Positions 8,104 to 14,265 of a stretch of 15,860 nucleotides of DNA are shown piece by piece. The stretch spans positions 1-15,860 of the forward strand of contig CAXGUU010000042.1 of the NCBI GenBank assembly GCA_964012875.1, given 5' to 3'. The translations under genes were made by a program, and so were the position numbers. A model generated the notes under the pieces. That model saw only the letters and a program-made list of their open reading frames with translations. It was not told the origin of the DNA and ran no database searches. The stretch comes from CAXGUU01 sp964012875 (GTDB lineage Bacteria; Pseudomonadota; Gammaproteobacteria; Ga0077536). Positions within the stretch are counted from its first letter, which is position 1. Each line of letters starts with the position of its first letter.

Positions 8104-8901
8104 GCCTGTGCCGCGGCGAAGCAGCTCGAGACTGAATATAGTCAACATTACAACGAAGGCGACAACGACAGTGAAAGCATGTGTCAGCGAGATATCGCTT
8201 ATCCCCAAAATGCCGTAGCGAAACGCGTTAACCATGTACAGCACCGGGTTTAACAGCGATACCTGGCGCCAGAAATCGGGTAACAGCTCGATTGAGTAAA
8301 ACACTCCGCCGAGATATGTCAGGGGCGTGAGAACAAACGTCGGCACGATTGAAATGTCGTCGAATTTCCTGGCGAACATCGCGTTAATGAACCCACCAAG
8401 CGAAAACAGCACCGAAGTCAGGACAACAGTCGATAAGGTCACGGCATACGAATGGATGCGTAAATCGGTAAATGCGAGCGCGACGATGGTCACAAGCGCC
8501 CCGACGATGAGACCACGCGCGACGCCACCGCTCACGTATCCCGCGAGAATTAGCGTGTTTGGAACCGGCGCAATCAGGATTTCTTCTATATGGCGCTGAA
8601 ATTTGGCGCCGAAGAATGACGAGACCACGTTGGAATAAGCGTTGGTGATGACCGCCATCATGATGATCCCGGGCGCGATGTACTGGATGTAGTCGAAGCC
8701 CGCCATCGTTCCGATCCTGGGCCCTATGAGGTTGCCAAAGATGACGAAATACAAACCCATCGTGATCGCGGGTGGCAGGATGGTCTGCAGCCATATTCGG
8801 ACAAATCGATTGAATTCTTTTGTCGCCAGCGTTCTGAAAGCGACCCAATAGATTGTGCTGCGAGGCAAGGCCGCCGCCGACACGTCACTATGCTCAGTCA
8901 T
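8092..8901 (-). CDS. yadH: ABC-2 type transporter permease (YadH-like)
   Basis: Inner-membrane half of an ABC-2 exporter, 269 residues. Six hydrophobic segments lie at ~39-56, 72-90, 118-143, 154-178, 187-204 and 240-260. The amphipathic coupling region KFQRHIEEILIAPVPNT (~100-116) and TPLTYLGGVFYSIELLP (~192-208) followed by LLNPVLYMVNAFRYG (~216-230) are typical of the YadH/DrrB/NodJ group. The start overlaps the ATPase stop by 8 bases, and GGTGAG is well placed upstream of the ATG. The substrate is unknown; E. coli YadGH is also poorly characterised. A polysaccharide, lipid or drug are all possible. The 3' end runs into the convergent dat gene. Confidence 0.92.
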   Translation of the reverse strand: MTEHSDVSAAALPRSTIYWVAFRTLATKEFNRFVRIWLQTILPPAITMGLYFVIFGNLIGPRIGTMAGFDYIQYIAPGIIMMAVITNAYSNVVSSFFGAKFQRHIEEILIAPVPNTLILAGYVSGGVARGLIVGALVTIVALAFTDLRIHSYAVTLSTVVLTSVLFSLGGFINAMFARKFDDISIVPTFVLTPLTYLGGVFYSIELLPDFWRQVSLLNPVLYMVNAFRYGILGISDISLTHAFTVVVAFVVMLTIFSLELLRRGTGLRN

Positions 8902-9820
8902 CGGCGCTCACCAGTTCCACGAAAAGCTCTTCCAGTCGATTACTCTTGTTGCGCATGCTTTTTATGGTGATGCCGGAGCGCGATAGTTGCTCGAATACGC
9001 TGTTCAAACTCTGGTTTTTCTCTACCGTAATTTCCAGGGTGTGATCGTCGATCTGCGTAATTGTGGCCAGGGGATTCTCGGGCAGTGATTCAAATCCCCC
9101 GTCGCAGTCGCACACGAAACTCTCAGACTGCATTTGTGCCAGCAGGTGCCGCATGGAGGTGTTTTCGATGATTTCCCCGCCATCAATAATCGCAATATTG
9201 CGGCACAGTTGTTCGGCCTCTTCAAGATAGTGGGTGGTGAGAATAATTGTCGTTCCTGACGCATTGAGATCGCGCAGAAATTTCCACATGGAGCGCCTGA
9301 TTTCAATGTCGACGCCGGCTGTTGGTTCATCGAGTATGAGCAACTTCGGCTCGTGCGTTAAGGCGCGCGCGATCATCAATCGACGTTTCATACCGCCGGA
9401 CAAGTTCCGTGATACCTCGTCTTTCCTGTCCCATAGTGCCAGGGCCGTGAGGTATTTCTTCGCCCGTTTGAGCGCGATGTCCCGGGCGAGGCCATAGTAG
9501 CCTGCCTGATTGACAACGATATCGAGTACGGTCTCGAACTGGGAGAAATTCAACTCCTGCGGAACCAATCCGATCATCGACTTCGCGCGGGGAAAATCGA
9601 GATCGATATCGATGCCGAATACCTCGACCGTCCCCCGAGTTTTAGTTACCAGCGAGCTGATTATCCCGATTGTCGTAGACTTACCTGCGCCATTCGGGCC
9701 CAACAGGGCATAAAAATCGCCCTGCTGCACTTCAAGATCGATACCTTTTAACGCGACCAGCCCGGATGAATAGACTTTCTCCAGACCCGAGATTTTGAGC
9801 GCAGGCTCGCGGTTGTGCAT
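8894..9820 (-). CDS. yadG: ABC transporter ATPase subunit (YadG-like)
   Basis: Nucleotide-binding subunit that powers the adjacent permease, 308 residues. Walker A is G41-PNGAGKST49, the Q-loop is near VPQE (~87-90), the signature is LSGGM 140-144, and Walker B is LLILDE 160-165 with H-loop H197 in LTTHYLEEAEQ. Residues after ~230 form the C-terminal extension common in DrrA/YadG/CcmA-like exporters. ATG at 9820 is preceded by CAGGA about 11 bases upstream, a loose Shine-Dalgarno. It is the first gene of a two-gene operon. An inverted repeat at 9873-9886 lies upstream and may control it. Family confident, substrate unknown. Confidence 0.94.
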   Translation of the reverse strand: MHNREPALKISGLEKVYSSGLVALKGIDLEVQQGDFYALLGPNGAGKSTTIGIISSLVTKTRGTVEVFGIDIDLDFPRAKSMIGLVPQELNFSQFETVLDIVVNQAGYYGLARDIALKRAKKYLTALALWDRKDEVSRNLSGGMKRRLMIARALTHEPKLLILDEPTAGVDIEIRRSMWKFLRDLNASGTTIILTTHYLEEAEQLCRNIAIIDGGEIIENTSMRHLLAQMQSESFVCDCDGGFESLPENPLATITQIDDHTLEITVEKNQSLNSVFEQLSRSGITIKSMRNKSNRLEELFVELVSADD

Positions 9821-9872
9821 TGATGTAATAGTCCTGAAGTTGCAATAAGCGCTCTCAAGTATTGTCTATGCA

Positions 9873-9886
9873 GTGACGGAGGTCAC
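9873..9886. promoter_or_regulatory. GTGA-N6-TCAC inverted repeat upstream of the exporter operon
   Basis: GTGACGGAGGTCAC reads as GTGA, six bases, TCAC. This is the core symmetry of a CRP/Vfr-type site (TGTGA-N6-TCACA), and also a 5-bp stem with a GGAG loop. It sits 53 bases upstream of the ATPase start. It is not followed by a T-run on either strand, so I do not read it as a terminator of the upstream gene. Operator function is an inference. Confidence 0.4.
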
Positions 9887-9918
9887 CCGACAATCCTCGA
9901 AATAGCGGTGCCGCAAGC

Positions 9919-11061
9919 TTAGCGGAATAACCAGTCGGAGAATCTCGACAGGAAGGATTGCTTCTTCGGCGCGTTTGTCGATTTTCTCGGTGGCGCCAAC
10001 TTCTCTACTTCCATGATTGCGCGATGACAGGCTTCACGCTCGATGGCCTCAATAGAGACTTCGAATTCACGCTCAGTGTGGCTCATGACTCGGGTCAAAA
10101 TTAATCGGTTGCCTGTCTTGCAGGCAGAAAAGAGGGTTTTGAACTCATTTGAAACCATGTTTGAGACACGACGACGGCTTTCAATACCCGACCGGGAACC
10201 GAAGGTCCGGTAGATTTGCTCCCTGCCGTAATAAGCGTAGAACGAGACCACCTGTATGAGGAGATTGCGGGCGGCCAGCAGCAAAGTGCCGTCTACGTGG
10301 TCTGCGACATAAGGGTCACCAATGGCTCGAAAAATGGTATCGACGATATCAACGAGTTCCGCAGACGGAACGAACATGATTTCGCTATCGATCAGGAAGA
10401 TCCCGGTGATGGTACGTTCAACGCCGGCGATCTTTTGGTGGATGGCATACAAGCGTTCGACGCTGCGTTCAACATCGTGGAGCAGTCGTGTACCAAGAAG
10501 GGTCTCCAGAGCCTGATAGCGTGCACGAGCTTCAGAAAGAATTTCTGACAGGTCACTGATTTCAGCGGCATCGAATTGGGTAATTTCCCAGGCCTTGAGC
10601 TTGGCATGTGCGTGTTCCAGAGCGGTGGCAATCTGGTCGCGATAATTTCGTAACTGGGATATTTCAAATGACGATAAAGCCTTGACGCGATCAGCATTCA
10701 GATTTTCAGTGGCCATCGCCGCCACCGGGGCAAAACGATCCAGCAAGGCATTCAGTGTTGTGTATGAGCCCAGTACCTCGGCCAGCTTGAAACGAGCGCG
10801 CAACTCCGCGTTTTGCGGAACGAAATGCAGACTCGGACCCACCGTGGCGTCGTCGTCAGGATTAGAACCATCGACGGCCTTTTCAAGCAGGTCCAAAGTT
10901 ATTTCAAACAGGTCTCGCGCCGGGTTTTCGAAACCAAGAATGCGGACGTCATCGCCTTCGGCGAGTCCGGCCAGCTGGCCGAGGTTCAACGTTTGGAAGA
11001 AAGTCTCATCACGCACCTCGTCCTCGGGCGGGAGGACGGCGAGTGTAGCCAGTGTGTTCAT
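9919..11061 (-). CDS. Unrecognised 380-residue helical protein with amphipathic basic tail
   Basis: I do not recognise this family. The product has 380 residues with no signal peptide and no convincing membrane-spanning helix, so it is probably cytoplasmic. The N-terminal ~80 residues are acidic (PPEDEVRDE, EGDD, DGSNPDDDAT). From ~90 to 230 it is strongly helical and rich in Ala/Leu/Glu/Arg, for example SEILSEARARYQALETLLG. A better-ordered region at ~230-330 contains FLIDSEIMFVPSAELVDIVD, VSFYAYYGREQIYRTFGSR and RVSNMVSNEFKTLF. The last ~15 residues, KKQSFLSRFSDWLFR, form a basic/amphipathic helix suited to membrane-surface binding. No catalytic motif is visible. ATG at 11061 lacks a Shine-Dalgarno. 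Its codon pattern and long uninterrupted frame support a real gene, and the reverse frames hold only short ORFs. Functional links to the exporter or SixA are only positional. Confidence 0.8.
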   Translation of the reverse strand: MNTLATLAVLPPEDEVRDETFFQTLNLGQLAGLAEGDDVRILGFENPARDLFEITLDLLEKAVDGSNPDDDATVGPSLHFVPQNAELRARFKLAEVLGSYTTLNALLDRFAPVAAMATENLNADRVKALSSFEISQLRNYRDQIATALEHAHAKLKAWEITQFDAAEISDLSEILSEARARYQALETLLGTRLLHDVERSVERLYAIHQKIAGVERTITGIFLIDSEIMFVPSAELVDIVDTIFRAIGDPYVADHVDGTLLLAARNLLIQVVSFYAYYGREQIYRTFGSRSGIESRRRVSNMVSNEFKTLFSACKTGNRLILTRVMSHTEREFEVSIEAIEREACHRAIMEVEKLAPPRKSTNAPKKQSFLSRFSDWLFR

Positions 11062-11081
11062 TATTAAATCAGGCGTTTATT

Positions 11082-11096
11082 TGACCTGGTCACCCG
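11082..11096. promoter_or_regulatory. TGACC-T-GGTCA inverted repeat upstream of the unknown gene
   Basis: TGACC (11082-11086) and GGTCA (11088-11092) are perfect inverted arms around one base. The right arm continues as GGTCACCCG, a 9-mer also present at 9881-9889 ahead of the exporter operon. It lies 21-35 bases upstream of the 380-codon gene, in the gap shared with the divergent phosphatase gene, a natural operator position. The regulator is unknown. Confidence 0.35.
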
Positions 11097-11125
11097 CTAT
11101 TTAGACTTTGCTGTCCAGGATTACG

Positions 11126-11167
11126 AACCCGAAATGCGGGGATGTGTACCCGATCACGATTCGGGTT
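11126..11167. repeat. 8-bp inverted repeat in the divergent intergenic gap
   Basis: AACCCGAA at 11126-11133 and TTCGGGTT at 11160-11167 are exact reverse complements separated by 26 bases. They could form a long-loop hairpin in the leader of the phosphatase mRNA or serve as spaced binding sites. The gap from 11062 to 11275 otherwise holds only the TGACC repeat and a T6 run near 11211-11216. That run has no stable stem before it, so I do not call a terminator. Confidence 0.35.
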
Positions 11168-11275
11168 AGCCTGCAGCCTAAAGGCGAAGAAATCGAACCC
11201 TGGTCCATGCTTTTTTCCGTCAGCTGAGGTAGTGGGTTTGAAGCGATGCACCGGTAAATACCTATGGCAGGCACA

Positions 11276-11788
11276 ATGGCGCGAAAAATTATCCTTGTCA
11301 GGCACGCGAAATCGGACTGGGACAGCGACGCTCCGGATGATTTCTCGCGACCACTGAACACCCGCGGCAGAGAGGATGCCCGCCGCACGGGTGCCTGGCT
11401 TGTCGAGCGAGGCTATGTTCCTGCGCTGATCCTCAGTTCAACATCGGCCAGAACGCGTGAAACTGTGGCGCGGCTTGGTGCGGGCGCGGGGGTGGTGTTC
11501 GAGCCGCGGACCCGCTTCCTGGACAGCCTTTATCATGGGTCGAGCGAATCCATTGCGGCCGCACTGGCAGACAACGAATGCAATGAGTTAACCATGGTGG
11601 TCGCACACAACCCTAGCCTGGAGGACTTTCTATACCGCCTGTTCAAGCAGCACGAGTGGATGGGGAAATTCTCCAAGGCATTCCCGACCTGTGGCGTCTA
11701 CGTCGTCGAAACGATTGGGAAACAGCGGTTATCGGAGCAACTGCGCGGTAAGCTCATTGCCCATATGCGCCCGAAGCTATTGCGTTGA
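11276..11788 (+). CDS. sixA: SixA-type protein-histidine phosphatase
   Basis: Histidine phosphatase superfamily, short SixA branch, 170 residues from this start. The catalytic His is in the RHA-type motif IILVRHAKSDW. The second His is in MVVAHNPSLEDFLYRL. The middle Arg/Glu region is LSSTSARTRETVARL and RFLDSLYHGSS. SixA removes phosphate from histidine on phosphotransfer proteins (ArcB HPt and the nitrogen PTS protein NPr in E. coli), so a signalling or PTS role is likely and the substrate is unknown. ATG at 11276 gives the usual short N-terminus and has GGCAGG just upstream; ATG at 11264 would add four residues. It is divergent from the unknown 380-codon gene across about 210 bases that must contain its promoter. 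Confidence 0.88.
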   Translation: MARKIILVRHAKSDWDSDAPDDFSRPLNTRGREDARRTGAWLVERGYVPALILSSTSARTRETVARLGAGAGVVFEPRTRFLDSLYHGSSESIAAALADNECNELTMVVAHNPSLEDFLYRLFKQHEWMGKFSKAFPTCGVYVVETIGKQRLSEQLRGKLIAHMRPKLLR

Positions 11789-11899
11789 GACTGCAGCCAT
11801 CGTGGCATGCGCTGCACCGTAAAATCGGGACGCGGGTGTGCTCCGTTGCCGCTGCTGATGCGGCTGCACGGACTTCAATTCAGGTCAGCGCGGAACGTT

Positions 11900-12055
11900 C
11901 TATGGTATGCATGCGAAGTACAACATCGGGAACAGTAATACCGCGACAAGGTAAACAATCCATTCCAGCCCCCGGTCTTCAAGCCAGCCGATGTAATGCA
12001 GGATGATTACCGCTATCGCCGCGACGTAATAAAGCGCGATGAGAATGTCTTCCAT
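11900..12055 (-). CDS. Small two-helix membrane protein, 51 residues
   Basis: This frame on the reverse strand was read by hand: ATG (complement of 12053-12055) to TAG (complement of 11900-11902), 51 codons without interruption. It begins MEDILIALYYVAAIAVIIL, a membrane helix. An aromatic/charged turn, HYIGWLEDRGLEW, follows, and then a second helix, IVYLVAVLLFPMLYFACIP, to the end. AGGGAAG sits 5 bases before the ATG, one of the better ribosome binding sites in the window. An AT-rich region about 65-150 bases upstream could supply its promoter. The helix-turn-helix hairpin with Trp/Tyr at the interfaces is what a real small membrane protein looks like. I know no named family for it. Forward-strand frames across the same bases look non-coding. 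Confidence 0.7.
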   Translation of the reverse strand: MEDILIALYYVAAIAVIILHYIGWLEDRGLEWIVYLVAVLLFPMLYFACIP

Positions 12056-12096
12056 CCCGACTTCCCTTTTTTGATACTTGCAAAACGCAAAATAGA

Positions 12097-12107
12097 ACAG
12101 GTCCTGT
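12097..12107. promoter_or_regulatory. ACAGG-T-CCTGT inverted repeat upstream of the small membrane protein gene
   Basis: Perfect 5-bp arms around one base, about 42 bases upstream of the reverse-strand ATG at 12055 and between it and the AT-rich island. The position suits an operator or a leader hairpin, but arms this short can arise by chance. Confidence 0.25.
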
Positions 12108-12120
12108 CGTGAGATTCCGG

Positions 12121-12200
12121 CACATTAGATCTAATTACTAAAATAAATTATCAATATAATCAATATGCTATTGAATCTAATATATTTTTATCTATCTTAA
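12121..12200. other. AT-rich intergenic island, likely promoter region
   Basis: Only 13 of these 80 bases are G or C, in sharp contrast to the GC-rich genes on both sides. It contains a perfect 12-base palindrome ATTAGATCTAAT (12124-12135), a near copy ATTGAATCTAAT (12170-12181), tandem TCAATAT words, and an inverted repeat TCAATA-TGC-TATTGA. It separates the reverse-strand small membrane protein gene from the forward ybeD-lipB-lipA operon, so it probably carries promoters for both. No coding frame of interest crosses it. The rest of the gap, 12201-12339, shows nothing I can name. Confidence 0.6.
12171..12198 (+). promoter_or_regulatory. Candidate sigma-70 promoter for ybeD-lipB-lipA
   Basis: TTGAAT (12171-12176), a 16-base spacer and TATCTT (12193-12198) approximate -35 and -10 boxes. 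They are preceded by a continuous A/T stretch that could act as an UP element. They lie about 140 bases before the ybeD start. In DNA this AT-rich other pairs can be drawn, so the exact boxes are uncertain. Confidence 0.35.
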
Positions 12201-12339
12201 CCTCGACAAGGCAGGCCACTGCCCCATCCACCCCACTGCCGTTGGCCCGGGTGAAGCGCGTCGCCCGCGGTACGAAGAAAAGATGTGAAGAGACGACCGA
12301 TACAATAACCACGAGCCTCCATGAGCGGACCTGAGTTCG

Positions 12340-12612
12340 ATGCCAACTGACAATCAACACGAACTGCTGGAGTTCCCCTGCGAATTCCCGCTAAAGGTAA
12401 TGGGCGCCTCCAGCGCCGCATTCGAAGAAATCGTGGCGGAGATCGTAAAAAGTCATGTGGACGAAACACTGTTGATCTCGCTTAACAGCCGCACGAGCAG
12501 CGGCGGCAAGTACGTCTCCGTTACGGCCGTGTTTGAAGCCCAGAATCGCGTCCAGCTCGACGCCCTGTATCGCGAGCTGTCCGGTCACCCCCTGGTGCTG
12601 ATGGTCCTATGA
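12340..12612 (+). CDS. ybeD: YbeD/DUF493 family protein
   Basis: Small cytoplasmic protein of 90 residues, the usual length. The DUF493 pattern LLEFPCEFPLKVMG (~9-22) is followed by FEEIVAEIVKSH, SLNSRTSSGGKYVSVTAVFEAQNR (~48-72) and a C-terminal LYRELSGHPLVLMVL. The fold is ferredoxin-like and resembles ACT-type regulatory domains; its molecular role is not established. Its 3' end overlaps lipB as ATGA, the arrangement seen in many gammaproteobacteria. The start has only a weak purine stretch upstream (CCTGAG). A 9-codon frame, ATG at 12321 to TGA at 12350, overlaps the start and may be chance. Confidence 0.92.
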   Translation: MPTDNQHELLEFPCEFPLKVMGASSAAFEEIVAEIVKSHVDETLLISLNSRTSSGGKYVSVTAVFEAQNRVQLDALYRELSGHPLVLMVL

Positions 12613-13298
12613 ATCTCGTCTGGCGTGACCGCGGATTGGTCGATTACCAGCAAGTATGGGAAGACATGCAGCGATTCACCGATAACCGAACGCCTCAGAG
12701 CGCCGACGAATTCTGGCTGGTTGAGCACCCGCCGGTTTACACGCTTGGAAAGGGCGCCGATGAAAAACATATTCTGGCGCGCAATCAGATCCCGGTCATT
12801 CGCTCCGACCGGGGTGGTCAAATCACCTACCACGGACCAGGCCAGCTCCTGGTTTACACATTGATAGACGTCCGCCGAATTGCCATCGGGCCAAAAGAAC
12901 TCGTTAATCGAATAGAACAGGGTGTAATCGACTTCCTACAGAAGCACTCAATTACCGGTGTGCGCCGCCCGGGGGCGCCTGGCGTTTACGTCAATGACAG
13001 AAAGATAGCGGCGCTGGGCCTGCGGATTCGGAAAGGCCGGTCTTTTCACGGGTTGGCGCTCAATGTCAACGCCGACCTCAGACCATTCGCCGACATTAAT
13101 CCGTGCGGCTATGCCGGACTTGAAACAGTCAATCTTTCTGAACTTTCTCCCGGTGCCGTGGTTGCCGAGGTGCAACAGTCACTGGTGGCCACCCTGGCCA
13201 CCGCGATCTATGCAGAGAATCCGGTGAGACCGGAGGTCCGCGACTGGGCGGACAATGACCATGAAACCTACTTCCCGAGGAAAACCCATGTCGGTTAG
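12609..13298 (+). CDS. lipB: LipB, octanoyl-[ACP]:protein octanoyltransferase
   Basis: Transfers octanoate from acyl carrier protein to the target lysine of lipoyl domains (E2 of pyruvate and 2-oxoglutarate dehydrogenases, GcvH). It has 229 residues. Family motifs are RGGQITYHGPGQLLVY (~68-83), then K132 in RKIAALGLRIRKGRSFHGLALNVN and C166 in INPCGYAG. These are the catalytic Lys and the Cys that carries the acyl thioester, matching E. coli K135 and C169. The start overlaps the ybeD stop (ATGA) and the end overlaps the chosen lipA start. It works directly upstream of LipA in cytosolic lipoate synthesis. Confidence 0.97.
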   Translation: MNLVWRDRGLVDYQQVWEDMQRFTDNRTPQSADEFWLVEHPPVYTLGKGADEKHILARNQIPVIRSDRGGQITYHGPGQLLVYTLIDVRRIAIGPKELVNRIEQGVIDFLQKHSITGVRRPGAPGVYVNDRKIAALGLRIRKGRSFHGLALNVNADLRPFADINPCGYAGLETVNLSELSPGAVVAEVQQSLVATLATAIYAENPVRPEVRDWADNDHETYFPRKTHVG

Positions 13299-14238
13299 CA
13301 AGGCCTCTCGTGCACAGCGAGGGCGCGATAAAGTCGCGAGGATTCCCATAAAGGTAGAGCCGACAACCGGTCCGCTACCGAAAAAGCCCGCGTGGCTGAA
13401 GGTCAAAGCGCCAACCGGGACTCGAGTGACCGAACTCAAGCGTCTACTGAGGGATCAATTGCTCCACACAGTCTGCGAAGAGGCATCGTGCCCCAATCTT
13501 GGAGAATGCTTTTCCAAAGGCACCGCAACGTTCATGATTATGGGCGAGCTATGCACCCGACGCTGCCCCTTCTGTGATGTCGCCCACGGCCGGCCGCAAC
13601 CGCTCGACCCTGCCGAACCGCAACACCTTGCGGACGCAATTGCGGCCATGCAGCTGCGCTACGTTGTGATCACCTCCGTCGACCGCGACGATCTCAGAGA
13701 CGGTGGCGCCCACCATTTTGCGGCTTGTATTGCTGCCATCCGATCGAGCACGCCGGACGTTCAGATCGAAGTGCTGGTTCCCGATTTCAGGGGGCGCATG
13801 GAGATCGCTCTTGAAAAATTGCTCACAACGCCACCGGATGTCTTCAACCACAATATGGAGACGGTTCAGGCGCTGTACAAGCCGGTGCGACCCGGCGCCG
13901 ATTACCAATGGTCGCTGCAACTGATCCAGGCATTCAAGCGCGCGGCCCCGGCGATACCCACTAAATCGGGCATCATGCTGGGGCTGGGTGAAACAGATGC
14001 ACAGGTTCGCGAGCTGTTACACGACCTGCGGCACCATGACTGCGATCGACTGACGCTCGGGCAGTACCTGCAGCCCAGTCGAAACCATCTCCCGGTCAAG
14101 CGGTTTGTTCACCCGGATGAGTTTGCCACGCTGGCGGAGTTTGCAGAGGGTTTAGGGTTTGAACACGTCGCCAGCGGACCGCTGGTCCGCTCTTCCTATC
14201 ACGCCGACCTGCAGGCCGCAGGCCACGCCGTTAGCTAA
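13288..14238 (+). CDS. lipA: LipA, lipoyl synthase (radical SAM)
   Basis: Inserts two sulfurs into the octanoyl-lysine made by LipB to give lipoate. With this start it has 316 residues. The auxiliary [4Fe-4S] cluster Cys are C63, C68 and C74 in CEEASCPNLGEC. The radical-SAM cluster Cys are C89, C93 and C96 in CTRRCPFC. The C-terminal RSSYHAD (~301-307) supplies the family's serine ligand. VFNHNMETV, KSGIMLGLGET and LGQYLQPSRNHLPV are further signatures. ATG at 13288 is preferred because GAGGA sits 7 bases upstream; in-frame ATGs at 13255 and 13261 would extend it further into lipB and have no better site. It overlaps the lipB stop. Confidence 0.97.
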   Translation: MSVSKASRAQRGRDKVARIPIKVEPTTGPLPKKPAWLKVKAPTGTRVTELKRLLRDQLLHTVCEEASCPNLGECFSKGTATFMIMGELCTRRCPFCDVAHGRPQPLDPAEPQHLADAIAAMQLRYVVITSVDRDDLRDGGAHHFAACIAAIRSSTPDVQIEVLVPDFRGRMEIALEKLLTTPPDVFNHNMETVQALYKPVRPGADYQWSLQLIQAFKRAAPAIPTKSGIMLGLGETDAQVRELLHDLRHHDCDRLTLGQYLQPSRNHLPVKRFVHPDEFATLAEFAEGLGFEHVASGPLVRSSYHADLQAAGHAVS

Positions 14239-14265
14239 TCACCGGCGCGGAAAACTTCACGAGAG

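Noticed and set aside
9873..9890. GTGAC-GGAG-GTCAC hairpin as a terminator of the 380-codon gene
   Set aside because: The stem is only 5 bp and no T-run follows on the reverse strand; operator use is more plausible.
11090..11220. Possible reverse-strand tRNA suggested by GGTTCGA-like words (near 11192-11201 and 11123-11130)
   Set aside because: No acceptor stem, D-arm or anticodon arm can be paired around these words.
11848..11864. GCCGC-N7-GCGGC hairpin after SixA as an intrinsic terminator
   Set aside because: The stem is short and no T-run follows on either strand.
11785..12006. 73-codon forward ORF starting TTGA at the SixA stop
   Set aside because: TTG start, no ribosome binding site, and composition unlike a protein. 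The opposite strand carries a much better small membrane protein frame.
12197..12469. 90-codon reverse ORF across the ybeD upstream region
   Set aside because: It overlaps the ybeD start antisense and is Arg/Pro/Gly-rich with no ribosome binding site. The 66-codon reverse ORF at 12160-12360 was rejected for the same reasons.
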